Source of the DNA: Pseudaminobacter soli (ex Zhang et al. 2022)
GTDB lineage: Bacteria; Pseudomonadota; Alphaproteobacteria; Rhizobiales; Rhizobiaceae
Direction of reading: 5' to 3'
Length of the DNA: 64,000 nt
Assembly (NCBI RefSeq): GCF_014595955.1
Contig: NZ_JABVCF010000005.1
Location: forward strand, 310,001-374,000
Shown: piece by piece, positions 9,118 to 16,844 of the stretch
How the letters are laid out: every line of letters begins with the position of its first letter
How positions within the stretch are numbered: position 1 is the stretch's first letter
Position numbers and translations under genes: made by a program
The notes under the pieces: model-generated
The model's database searches: none
What the model was told of the DNA's origin: nothing
What the model saw: the letters and a program-made list of their open reading frames with translations, nothing else

Positions 9118-10647
9118 CTATCGAAGCGATGCTGACCAGTGTTCGGCTATCGCCACGACGGCAGCGTTGATCGGACCACTCGGAATCCGTGGGATGATCG
9201 AGGCATCGACGACATAGGCGTTGTCGAGTCCGCGCACGCGCAGGTCCGGGTCGACCACCGACGCGCCATCTGAACCCATGCGGCAGGTCCCGCAGGGATG
9301 GTGATGGGTGCTGGCAACCCGCGCGATGAAGTCGTCGATATCGCGTTCACTCTGGACCGCACTTCCCGGCTGAACCTCTTCCGCACGCCAGGCATCGAGA
9401 GCCGGGTGATGCCCGACTGCGCGGGCCGCGCGGAATGCCTTGCGAAAAGTCGCGCGGTCGTACTCGTGCTCGAGATAGCGGGGGTCGATGATGATCGGGT
9501 CATTGCGCCCCGGCCCGGTCGGTACCAGGCGTCCGCGGCTTCGCGGATGCGTCACCCCGAACAGGATGGTGAAGGCCGAGCCAAAGGGCGGCGCCTGCAG
9601 TCCATCTGCGATCGACGGCGCGACCACGCAGGCCAGAACGATGTCCGGGCTCCCATCCGCGCGCCCAAAATCGTCGCTGTTCAGGTACATCAGCGACTCC
9701 GAGTGCTGCAACTGCGATACCGGGACGGGCTGCCGCGCACGGTAGACGTTGCCCAACCCGAGCAGATGGTCCTGCAGATTTTCGCCGACTTCGGAGCTTT
9801 CGATCCGGCAGGCGATGCCGGCGCGTTTCAACGCCTCTTGCGGGCCGATGCCTGAACGCATGAGAAGCAGCGGCGAACCGATCGCTCCGGCCGAGAGGAT
9901 GATCCGGTTTGCTTCGATGTGGGCAGTTTCGCCATCGAGAACGGCCAAAACTGCGGTGACGCGCCCGCCTTCGATCACCAGTCGTTCGGTCTCGCAACCA
10001 GTCACGATAGTCAGGTTCTCGCGATCGAGAATGTCCGGCGTGAGATACGCATCGGCGAGGCTCACGCGCCGGCCATTACGGATTGTGAGCGAGTTCGGGG
10101 TCGTGCCGGCGAGGTCGCCGCTGTTGTGGTCGGGCAGGGCAGGGGCGCCGAGCGCCTGGCCGGCCGCGATATAGGCGCGCACGACAGGGCTGACCTCCTC
10201 GTCGGGCAGATGGACGGGCAGCGGCCCATCCGCGCCATGCCAGGAATGCGTGAAGGCCGAGAAGCTCTCGCTCCTTCTGAAGGCTGGCAGAAGCGCCTCG
10301 TAGGACCATGACTCGCCGCCCGCCTCACGCCAGGCGTCGAAATCCGTGGGATGCCCGCGCACATGCGCCATGGCGTGGAGGCAACTCGAACCGCCGACGA
10401 TGCAGCCGCGCGACCATCCGTGGATCCGGTTGGCCGTGAAAGGCTGTGGAACCGTACGGTAGGCCCAGTCATAGGGCCGGTTCTGCAACGCCGGCCACTT
10501 GAGCGGGTCAGCGATGTCCGGGTCACCCGGCCAATGACCCGCTTCCACGAGCCCCACGCGGCGGCTGCCGTCCTCGCTGAGGCGACGTGCGAGTACGCAA
10601 CCAGCGCTCCCGGCGCCGATGATCAGGTCGTCGAAGTGCAGTTTCAG
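9118..10647 (-). CDS. Pyridoxine 4-oxidase (GMC flavoprotein), CTG start inferred
   Basis: FAD-dependent oxidation of pyridoxine to pyridoxal with O2, the entry step of vitamin B6 degradation. From memory the sequence closely follows M. loti pyridoxine 4-oxidase throughout. It has the Rossmann motif GAGSAG (11-16), IVGGSSCLHAM, the substrate-domain segment LQHSES, and the GMC catalytic region THHHPCGTCRMG (about 447-458) with GPINAA near the C-terminus. No ATG, GTG or TTG precedes the FAD motif in frame. CTG 10647 has CCGGAG seven bases upstream and gives 509 residues; starting at GTG 10557 would delete the FAD-binding loop. The gene follows the GntR repressor by 24 bp, in the same order as in the M. 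loti locus. Another GMC alcohol oxidase remains possible. Confidence 0.82.
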   Translation of the reverse strand: MKLHFDDLIIGAGSAGCVLARRLSEDGSRRVGLVEAGHWPGDPDIADPLKWPALQNRPYDWAYRTVPQPFTANRIHGWSRGCIVGGSSCLHAMAHVRGHPTDFDAWREAGGESWSYEALLPAFRRSESFSAFTHSWHGADGPLPVHLPDEEVSPVVRAYIAAGQALGAPALPDHNSGDLAGTTPNSLTIRNGRRVSLADAYLTPDILDRENLTIVTGCETERLVIEGGRVTAVLAVLDGETAHIEANRIILSAGAIGSPLLLMRSGIGPQEALKRAGIACRIESSEVGENLQDHLLGLGNVYRARQPVPVSQLQHSESLMYLNSDDFGRADGSPDIVLACVVAPSIADGLQAPPFGSAFTILFGVTHPRSRGRLVPTGPGRNDPIIIDPRYLEHEYDRATFRKAFRAARAVGHHPALDAWRAEEVQPGSAVQSERDIDDFIARVASTHHHPCGTCRMGSDGASVVDPDLRVRGLDNAYVVDASIIPRIPSGPINAAVVAIAEHWSASLR

Positions 10648-10671
10648 GGGAGAACTCCGGAGCGAAAGGGG

Positions 10672-11334
10672 TCAGGCGGCGAAGGCGCCTGCGTTGCTGC
10701 GCTCGATGATCTGGCGCTGCACGGCAAGCAGGTGCGAGCGCATGGCCGATTCCGCTGCTTCCGGATCACGCGCCGCGATGGCATCGGCGATCCGGCGGTG
10801 TTCGGTGTCGCGCTGCTGGATGCGGCTGGGGCACGTCGGCGGCGTCGCCCGGGCGACCCGAACGCGGGCATCGACGCCTACCTGCCGCAGCATCTTGTAG
10901 AACTCGCCCGCTAAATGATTTCGCGCTGCGCCGACGATTGCGAGGTGGAAGGCAAGGTCGACCTCGCCCGATTCGGCATGGTCCGGCGTGGTGGCGGCAT
11001 CGAGAATATGCTGGATTTCCAGCGCCGACGCGCGCAGCGAGGCGAGGCGGGCAAGGCCCGGCTCCATCAGCAGGCGCAGTTCCATCACTTCAAGAGGGTT
11101 GGTCATCCGCACCAGGTCCTCGCCGAAGCGCGGCTGTGCGGAACGCTTGGGCCGCGCCGGCTCAAGGTCGCCGGCCTTGCGCAGCGCATCCAACGCTTTG
11201 CGGAGTTGATGCCGCTTGACCTGGAGGACACCGGCCAGTTCGCGTTCGGAGGGGAGCCGGGGCGAGCGGGCCTGAAACTGCCTTACGGCTTCGATGATCT
11301 CATCCAAGCTCGAAGGCGCGTCGATGGATTCCAT
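10672..11334 (-). CDS. GntR/FadR-family regulator of the vitamin B6 locus
   Basis: DNA-binding repressor with an N-terminal winged helix and a C-terminal FCD ligand domain, 220 residues. Start ATG 11334 is preceded by GAGAAGGA; the in-frame upstream stretch lacks family similarity. The wHTH includes [11 protein letters not shown] and [13 protein letters not shown] (about 27-60). The FCD domain shows the metal/ligand positions as DLAFH, then a later H in EHRR and SHLL. It forms an operon with the pyridoxine 4-oxidase gene and is divergent from the 4-pyridoxate dehydrogenase operon. In M. loti a GntR repressor occupies the same place and controls B6 degradation (from memory). The effector is probably a B6 vitamer or pathway intermediate. 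Candidate operators are the TGGTTGA heptamers at 11414-11468. Confidence 0.8.
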   Translation of the reverse strand: MESIDAPSSLDEIIEAVRQFQARSPRLPSERELAGVLQVKRHQLRKALDALRKAGDLEPARPKRSAQPRFGEDLVRMTNPLEVMELRLLMEPGLARLASLRASALEIQHILDAATTPDHAESGEVDLAFHLAIVGAARNHLAGEFYKMLRQVGVDARVRVARATPPTCPSRIQQRDTEHRRIADAIAARDPEAAESAMRSHLLAVQRQIIERSNAGAFAA

Positions 11335-11413
11335 TGAGATGTCCTTCTCGTCGTCTGCGTGTATCCACCACCGCCTGCGATAACCCGGCCTGGACCATGC
11401 GTCTCGCACATAC

Positions 11414-11470
11414 TCAACCAACTTATCTGGTTCTAGTGTGGTTGACAACATGGGTCGAGCGATGGTTGAT
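11414..11470. promoter_or_regulatory. Overlapping divergent promoters with repeated TGGTTGA operator heptamers
   Basis: TCAACCA (11414-11420) and TGGTTGA (11439-11445 and 11462-11468) cluster between the regulator gene and the 4-pyridoxate dehydrogenase gene. Rightward, TTGACA (11442-11447) has a weak -10 TTGATT (11465-11470) at 17 bp. Leftward, TTGTCA (complement of 11443-11448) is 17 bp from TAAGTT (complement of 11420-11425). The two -35 boxes share the palindromic GTTGACAAC at 11441-11449, and heptamers overlap both -35 and -10 elements, as expected for repression. The motifs are seen directly; promoter activity is inferred. Confidence 0.55.
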
Positions 11471-11525
11471 TTCAGTTCAGTCACGCGGCTCACGACCTGC
11501 GTGCAGATCAGCCCTAGGTGCCCAG

Positions 11526-13154
11526 ATGACGCCCGCCGAAACCTTTGACTATGTGATCGTCGGCGCTGGCTCCGCAGGATGTGTGCTCGCCAATAGGCTG
11601 AGCGCCGATCCCAGTGTCACCGTCCTACTTATCGAGGCAGGCGACTGGGACAAGGATCCCATGATTCATATACCGCTCGGGTGGGGAAAAATCCTCACCG
11701 AGCGCCGGCACGACTGGATGTATTTCTGCGAGCCGGAGGCCAATGTCGGCGGCCGCAGGGTCGAATGCGCACGCGGCAAGGTGGTGGGCGGCTGCTCGTC
11801 GACGAACGCCATGGCCTATGTGCGCGGCAACCGTGGCGACTACGATCGCTGGGCGGCTGCGGGCCTCACCGACTGGTCCTATGACAGGGTCTTGCCCTAC
11901 TTCAAGAAGATGGAGCGCTGGGAGGGCGGAGCCAACGCTTATCGCGGCGGCGACGGCCCGCTGCGTACCCAGTTCTGCCGCTATGAGGATCCGCTCATCG
12001 AGGCATTTGCGGAGGCCAGCCGCCAGGCGGGATTCCAGCAGACGACGGACTATAACGGCGAGACGCAGGAAGGCTTTGGCCGGCTGCAGATGACCATCGC
12101 AGACGGCAGGCGCTACTCAACCGCCAGAGCTTACCTTCGGCCGGCGCTTCGCCGCCCCAACCTCAAGGTCATCACCCGCGCGATGGCGACCCGCATCCAA
12201 ATGGAAGGTGGACGCGCCACAGGTATCGAATTCAGCCGCGACGGCACCCCCGGCTCCGTCCGGGCTCGGCGCGAGGTCATCCTCTCCGGCGGCGTCATCA
12301 ACACGCCGCAACTGCTGATGCTGTCAGGTATCGGCGACGGAACCGCGCTCTCGGCGATGGGCATTGAGACCAGGGTTCATGCGCCGAAAGTGGGCCGCAA
12401 TCTCCAGGACCATGTTTCGGTCATCGTGATGTATCGCCGCAAGACGCCGGGTCCCTTCCTGCACATGATGCGGGCCGACCGGATCGGTATCGACTTCATG
12501 CGTACCTACCTGACAGGAAAGGGCTTTTCCGGGGATGTCCCGGGTGGCGTCACGGCTTTCCTGAAGAGCAGCCCCGACCGCCCGCTGCCCGACGTTCAAC
12601 TGCTGTTCACTGCGGCGCCGCTTGCCGCCTGGCCCTATTTCCGTCCGTTCAAGCAGCCCTTTGCTGACGGATTCGCGACTCGGATCGTCGCCATACAGCC
12701 TGAAAGCCGCGGCCATATCGCTCTGGCGTCGTCCGATCCTATGGCTGCGCCGCTCATTCACCAGAACTTCCTGTCTTCGGAAAAGGATTGGGAGTCGCTG
12801 CGCGCCGGCTTCCGCATCGCCCGCACCCTTGCCGCCCAGGAGTCGATGCAGCCCTTTGTCGGTGGCGAGTTCTTCCCGGGCCCCAAATGCGACACCGATG
12901 CGGAGATCGGCGAGCACATCCGCAATACGTCGATCACCGTGCACCATCCGGCCGGGACCTGCGCGATGGGCGTTGCCGCCGATTCGGTGGTGGATCCGCA
13001 GTTGCGCGTGCGCGGTGTCGATGCGCTGCGCGTGGTTGACGCCTCGGTGATGCCTGATCTGACTTGCGGCAACATCAATGCTGCCGTCATCATGATCGCC
13101 GAGAAGGCCGCGGATCTTGTTGGCGAACGCCAGAGCGTGCTGGTCGCAGCCTAG
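11526..13154 (+). CDS. 4-Pyridoxate dehydrogenase (GMC flavoprotein)
   Basis: Probable oxidation of the 5-hydroxymethyl group of 4-pyridoxic acid to the aldehyde (FHMPC). The 542-residue GMC oxidoreductase has a FAD-binding loop GAGSAG (13-18), [14 protein letters not shown] (about 92-105), and the C-terminal catalytic segment [11 protein letters not shown] with GNINAAV. Start ATG 11526 directly precedes the Rossmann strand. I assign 4-pyridoxate dehydrogenase because the characterised M. loti enzyme is a membrane-associated GMC protein of about this length encoded beside FHMPC dehydrogenase (recalled), and both flanking steps are present here. No signal or membrane helix is visible. The family is certain; the exact substrate is inferred from context and could be another alcohol. 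It is the first gene of the rightward operon. Confidence 0.72.
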   Translation: MTPAETFDYVIVGAGSAGCVLANRLSADPSVTVLLIEAGDWDKDPMIHIPLGWGKILTERRHDWMYFCEPEANVGGRRVECARGKVVGGCSSTNAMAYVRGNRGDYDRWAAAGLTDWSYDRVLPYFKKMERWEGGANAYRGGDGPLRTQFCRYEDPLIEAFAEASRQAGFQQTTDYNGETQEGFGRLQMTIADGRRYSTARAYLRPALRRPNLKVITRAMATRIQMEGGRATGIEFSRDGTPGSVRARREVILSGGVINTPQLLMLSGIGDGTALSAMGIETRVHAPKVGRNLQDHVSVIVMYRRKTPGPFLHMMRADRIGIDFMRTYLTGKGFSGDVPGGVTAFLKSSPDRPLPDVQLLFTAAPLAAWPYFRPFKQPFADGFATRIVAIQPESRGHIALASSDPMAAPLIHQNFLSSEKDWESLRAGFRIARTLAAQESMQPFVGGEFFPGPKCDTDAEIGEHIRNTSITVHHPAGTCAMGVAADSVVDPQLRVRGVDALRVVDASVMPDLTCGNINAAVIMIAEKAADLVGERQSVLVAA

Positions 13155-13429
13155 GTCGGGTCAACCATATACGTCTTTGGTTGAATCCAGGTTGCCCTCT
13201 CCTGACCGGTGTTGGGACGTCAGCACGCGACCCGGGTTGCGAAAGCCGGTTCTAATATAATCAAGCAATGTCAAATACTTGTTCCTATATCCGCAAAGTG
13301 GATGGCGCACTTTCTCTGGCCCAACCAAAAAATGCGGTGGGATGATGCACTTTCCGGTTGCCGGCTAGAACCAATCTGATACGGTTGGATCTGGTTACGA
13401 GTTCTATCCGTTAACGGGAGGTGGTTGAG
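13155..13429 (+). promoter_or_regulatory. Second control region of the B6 locus, before the cupin gene
   Basis: TCAACCA (13161-13167) and TGGTTGA (13178-13184) form an inverted pair, and a further TGGTTGA sits at 13422-13428, just before the start codon. A perfect -10-like TATAAT occurs at 13256-13261. GGTTCTA (13248-13254) and its complement (13366-13372) repeat a motif also present at 11429-11435 in the first control region. This suggests an internal promoter under the same regulator. Confidence 0.45.
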
Positions 13430-14581
13430 ATGTCGGTGGCGGAATCCACGAAGAACAGCATGAGCAACAAGAAGGCGGCTCTCGCTGACCTCTACAGCGA
13501 CATCGCCCGGGGCAACATGTTTCCGTTCTGGGCGACCTCCGACAGTGTCGATAACGACGAAATCAAGCAGTTGATGGCGACCTCGAAGGCGATCCCCTTT
13601 GTCTGGAAGTATACGGACATCGAGCCGATGCTTCAGCGAGCCGCCCAGTTGGTGACAATGGACGATAGCGAGCGGCGCTCGCTCATTCTGGTCAACCCCG
13701 GGCTGGCGCCGAAGCGCGCATCCGTTTCGACGATGTACACGGCATATCGTCTCAACGATCCCGATGAGATCATGCCGCCGCACAAGCATTCGCCCAGCGC
13801 AATCCGCTTCGGCCTGACGGGGCAGGGCAACTTCACCGGCGTCGAAGGTGAGGATGTGACGTTCGGCCCGGGCGACATGGTGCTGACCCCGAACGACGCC
13901 TGGCACAACCACGGTACCGTTGGCGGCGAGCAGGCCGTCAACCTGTCGGTTCTCGATCTGCCCTTGGTCGAGATGCTGCACGCCGTCCACTTCGATCACA
14001 AATACACCGAGATCGAGAACGGGAAGGAAGTCGAGAAGAAGGTCCAGACGGCGCGCTATCCGACCGACTACTCCCAGCGTATCTATGGCGAGGGTGGCCT
14101 GATGCCGCGGTTCGTCAATCACAAGCGCGGCGGCGGCTTGTCGTCGCCCATGTATGTCTACCGTTGGGAGCGGATGGAGGCGGTACTCGACGCCCACAAG
14201 GACTGGGACGGCGATCCCCATGAGGGCATCGTGGTCGACTACATCGATCCGACGACCGGCGGTCCCGTGTTCCACACCATCAATTTCTACGTCCAGATGC
14301 TTCGTCCTGGCGAGAAGACGCTGCCGCAGCGCGAGACGGCAAGCCTGCTGCTGGCGCCGTTCCGGGGCAAGGGGCACTCCATCATCGACGGCAAGCGCTA
14401 CGACTGGGATCAGTTCGATACACTGGCCGTGCCGGGCGGCTGCTGGGTGGAGCATGTGAACGGCTCCTCGACCGAGCCGGTCATCTTCTTCGGCGCCACT
14501 GATGCGCCGACCCAGCGGGCGCTGCTCCTGTACAAGCGCTGGGGCCGTAACCAGGCCGGCGATCTCCTGCGCCTCGCCTAA
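13430..14581 (+). CDS. Gentisate/salicylate 1,2-dioxygenase-type cupin ring-cleavage dioxygenase
   Basis: Fe(II)-dependent bicupin that cleaves the ring bond between a hydroxyl-bearing and a carboxyl-bearing carbon. Start ATG 13430 has GGGAGG eight bases upstream; the product is 383 residues. The iron-binding facial triad is His118, His120 (PPHKHS) and His159 (AWHNHG), almost the same numbering as the salicylate 1,2-dioxygenase ligands I recall (119/121/160). Arg126 (SAIRFG) is the expected substrate-carboxylate residue. The second cupin is degenerate, as usual. It sits between two B6-degradation genes (4-pyridoxate and FHMPC dehydrogenases). No fumarylpyruvate hydrolase, gentisate or salicylate gene is nearby. 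I infer that the substrate is 3-hydroxy-2-methylpyridine-4,5-dicarboxylate, cleaved between C3 and C4. A conventional gentisate or salicylate substrate cannot be excluded. Confidence 0.8.
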   Translation: MSVAESTKNSMSNKKAALADLYSDIARGNMFPFWATSDSVDNDEIKQLMATSKAIPFVWKYTDIEPMLQRAAQLVTMDDSERRSLILVNPGLAPKRASVSTMYTAYRLNDPDEIMPPHKHSPSAIRFGLTGQGNFTGVEGEDVTFGPGDMVLTPNDAWHNHGTVGGEQAVNLSVLDLPLVEMLHAVHFDHKYTEIENGKEVEKKVQTARYPTDYSQRIYGEGGLMPRFVNHKRGGGLSSPMYVYRWERMEAVLDAHKDWDGDPHEGIVVDYIDPTTGGPVFHTINFYVQMLRPGEKTLPQRETASLLLAPFRGKGHSIIDGKRYDWDQFDTLAVPGGCWVEHVNGSSTEPVIFFGATDAPTQRALLLYKRWGRNQAGDLLRLA

Positions 14582-14592
14582 GCGCGATTAGC

Positions 14593-14629
14593 GCGTCCCG
14601 TCCTCTGGATGGGACGCCGCCGAATTTTT
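14593..14629 (+). terminator. Hairpin with T-tract between the cupin and propeller genes (attenuator-like)
   Basis: GCGTCCC (14593-14599) pairs with GGGACGC (14611-14617), and the inner bases GTCC/GGAT extend the stem to 11 bp with one G-T pair. TTTTT follows at 14625-14629 after a 7-base gap. It could be a weak terminator that lowers expression of the downstream genes relative to the dioxygenase. Confidence 0.45.
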
Positions 14630-14651
14630 CCAGCCGCAAGGTCCAGGTCCC

Positions 14652-15779
14652 TTGGTTTCAGCATCGAATACAAAGCTTCTCGGCCATGTCGACTGCCCAG
14701 GTGGCGGTCAGGTCTGGGTGGATGGGAACATCCTCTACATCGGCCACATGCGTCCGCCGAGCGGCACGACCTTGGTCGACATCTCGGACCCGCGCAACCC
14801 CAGGAAGATCACCACCATCGATGTCCCGCCGGGTTGGCATTCGCACAAGGTGCGCGCCAAGGACGGGCTGATGATCATCAACCACGAGCGGTTCGGCAGC
14901 GAGGGGCCGGCCGAGTTCGGCGGTGGACTGGCCATCTACGATACGAGCAAGCCGGCCGAGCCGAAGCTGATCTCGAAATGGCTGACCGGCGGCAAGGGCG
15001 TGCACCGTTACGATTACGACGGTCGCTATGCCTACATCTCTCCGACCGCCGACGGCTATGTCGGCAATATCGTGATGATCCTCGACCTCATCGACCCTGT
15101 GAACCCGGTCGAGGTTGGACGCTGGTGGATTCCTGGCCAGTGGACCGGCGGCGGCGAGGAATATCCCTGGCACGACTACGTCACGCCGCGCTGCCACCAT
15201 CCGCTGCGGATGGGCGACCGTCTTTACGTCAGCTATTGGCATCACGGGCTGTTCATCCTGGACATCTCCGACATGAGCCGCCCGCGCGCTATCGCCCACG
15301 TCAATTCGAGCCCGGCCTTTCCGCATCCCACCCACACGTGTTTGCCCATTCCGCAGAAGCTGAAGGGGCGTGACATCATGGTCGTGGCGGATGAGGACGT
15401 GGCGAAGCTACGCCCGCATGCTCCGGCTTTCACCTGGATCTACGACATCACCGACGAGACGAACCCTCTGCCGATCTCGACATTCCAGGTGCCGGGTATC
15501 GACCTGGACGGATCGCCCCAGCCGCAGATGACGGGCTGTCATCAGCCGTCGGAGCGCTTCAAGGGGAGCATTATCCCCTTTGCGTGGTTCGCGCAGGGCT
15601 TGCGTCTCGTCGACATCGCGGATCCCTTCGCGCCCAAGGAAGTCGGCCATTATGTCCCCGATGCGCCTGCGGGAGCCGAGCGGTCCTCTTCGAACGACGT
15701 CACCATCGACGACCGCGGCATTCTCTATCTCATCGACCGCATCCGTGGCGTCGACATCATCGAAACCAGCGTCTTCTGA
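14652..15779 (+). CDS. LVIVD-repeat beta-propeller protein with conserved His positions
   Basis: 375-residue protein built of repeated LVDISDP / IYDTSKP / LDLIDP / LDISDMSRP / YDITDET / LVDIADP elements about 45-60 residues apart, which is the LVIVD propeller repeat. The best start is TTG 14652, with AAGG upstream. No signal peptide is seen, so it is cytoplasmic. Unusually many His and Cys residues lie in loops: GWHSH, VHRYD, PWHDY, RCHHPL, YWHHG, THTCLP and GCHQP. They recall the central metal site of propeller oxygenases and SBP56-type methanethiol oxidases, so an enzyme (oxidase, lyase or hydrolase) is possible. It lies between the cupin dioxygenase and RidA genes and probably acts on the same pathway. 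No reaction is established for this family that I know of. Confidence 0.65.
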   Translation: MVSASNTKLLGHVDCPGGGQVWVDGNILYIGHMRPPSGTTLVDISDPRNPRKITTIDVPPGWHSHKVRAKDGLMIINHERFGSEGPAEFGGGLAIYDTSKPAEPKLISKWLTGGKGVHRYDYDGRYAYISPTADGYVGNIVMILDLIDPVNPVEVGRWWIPGQWTGGGEEYPWHDYVTPRCHHPLRMGDRLYVSYWHHGLFILDISDMSRPRAIAHVNSSPAFPHPTHTCLPIPQKLKGRDIMVVADEDVAKLRPHAPAFTWIYDITDETNPLPISTFQVPGIDLDGSPQPQMTGCHQPSERFKGSIIPFAWFAQGLRLVDIADPFAPKEVGHYVPDAPAGAERSSSNDVTIDDRGILYLIDRIRGVDIIETSVF

Positions 15780-15788
15780 GGAACAAGG

Positions 15789-16199
15789 ATGGCTGACAGC
15801 ACCCGGAAGTCCGACAGGCACTATGCGATCGGCAAGAAGAATCCGAACCTGCCGTTTCATCCGGCCGTGCGCGCCGGCGACTACATCTTCGTCTCCGGAC
15901 AGGTGCCGAAAGACGAGAACAACAACATGATCGACGGCACGATCGAGGAGGAGACGCTGGCCACCTTGAAGACGATCGAGCGCGTCATCGCGCACGAAGG
16001 CGCCGCGCTCTCCGACGTCGTTCGCATCACGACCTACCTGCAGGATACCCGCGACTTCGGCCGCTACAACAAGGCCTTCCTCGAGGGCATCGGCGATGCG
16101 GTGCTCGCCCGCACGACGGTGGAGGCGCGGGCCGTCATCAATACCAAGATCGAAATGGATGCCATCGTCTACAAGCCGCTCTCGGAAGTGAAGGGCTGA
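15789..16199 (+). CDS. RidA (YjgF/YER057c/UK114) family imine deaminase
   Basis: RidA proteins hydrolyse reactive enamines/imines such as 2-iminopropionate to the keto acid and ammonia. The 136-residue protein, slightly longer than the usual 125-130, keeps Arg108 (LARTTVEARA), which corresponds to the substrate-carboxylate Arg of E. coli RidA, and Glu122 (NTKIEMDAIV). The middle motif FVSGQVP is typical. It starts 9 bp after the propeller gene. In this operon it would fit hydrolysis of the pyruvate imine that a C3-C4 cleavage of the B6-derived pyridine dicarboxylate would produce. A general protective role against imines formed in B6 or PLP chemistry is the alternative. Confidence 0.85.
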   Translation: MADSTRKSDRHYAIGKKNPNLPFHPAVRAGDYIFVSGQVPKDENNNMIDGTIEEETLATLKTIERVIAHEGAALSDVVRITTYLQDTRDFGRYNKAFLEGIGDAVLARTTVEARAVINTKIEMDAIVYKPLSEVKG

Positions 16200-16220
16200 G
16201 GCACGTTAGGGAGATCGACC

Positions 16221-16844
16221 ATGTACAAGCTTCTCGGCCGGCAGACCTCCGGCAATGTCCAAAAAGTCCTGTTCATGCTGGAGGAGATGGGCGCCGCCTA
16301 TGAGCGCCAGGACTACGGCCGGCAGTTCGAGAACACGCAGACCGCCGAATACAAGGCGCTGAATCCGACCTCCAAGGTGCCGACGCTCGTCGACGGCGAC
16401 ACCGTCATCTGGGAGTCGAACAGCATCCTGCGCTATCTCGCGCGCTCCGGTGCAGCCCATCTGACCGGCTCGCTCCCCGCAGAGAAGTCGCAGGTCGAGC
16501 GCTGGATGGATTTCCTCCTGGCAGCGGTCAATCCGGGCTATCTCGCCGCCTTCAAGGGCGCGAAGCTGACGCCGGAGGAGCAGGCTCCCGACTACAAGGA
16601 TCAGATCAAGGATCTCGTCGCGCAGCTGAAGATCATCGACGATCACCTTGCCGGCAAGGACTTCCTTGCGCTCGGCAAGCTCACCATCGCCGACATTGCC
16701 TGCGGCCCGGTCCTCAAGCGCTGCGTCGATTTCAAGATCGACCGGCCGGCGCTGCCCAATCTCGAACGCTGGGTCGCCTCGCTGTCCACCCGCCCCGCCT
16801 TCCAGAAGGCGACCGGCGCTGCTCCTGCGAACAAGTCAGCCTGA
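16221..16844 (+). CDS. Glutathione S-transferase family protein
   Basis: 207-residue GST with an N-terminal thioredoxin-like domain (MYKLLGRQTSGNVQKV, cis-Pro in SKVPTLVDG, glutathione gamma-Glu motif ESNSILRYL at about 74-82) and an all-alpha C-terminal domain. The Ser/Thr of the RQTSGN loop is the likely glutathione-activating position. In gentisate pathways a GST-family maleylpyruvate isomerase follows the ring-cleavage dioxygenase. Here the GST follows a gentisate-type dioxygenase within two genes, so an isomerase or glutathione-addition step on the ring-opened product is plausible. The stop shares one base with the start of the next gene, so translation is probably coupled. Confidence 0.78.
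   Translation: MYKLLGRQTSGNVQKVLFMLEEMGAAYERQDYGRQFENTQTAEYKALNPTSKVPTLVDGDTVIWESNSILRYLARSGAAHLTGSLPAEKSQVERWMDFLLAAVNPGYLAAFKGAKLTPEEQAPDYKDQIKDLVAQLKIIDDHLAGKDFLALGKLTIADIACGPVLKRCVDFKIDRPALPNLERWVASLSTRPAFQKATGAAPANKSA

Noticed and set aside
13271-14455. 394-codon open frame antisense to the cupin gene
   Set aside because: The cupin on the plus strand has an intact iron triad and a good start; the reverse frame is a shadow.
13430-16844. Ordinary gentisate pathway (dioxygenase plus maleylpyruvate isomerase)
   Set aside because: Not excluded, but less favoured: no fumarylpyruvate hydrolase or gentisate-forming gene is present, and the genes are inside the B6 operon with RidA.
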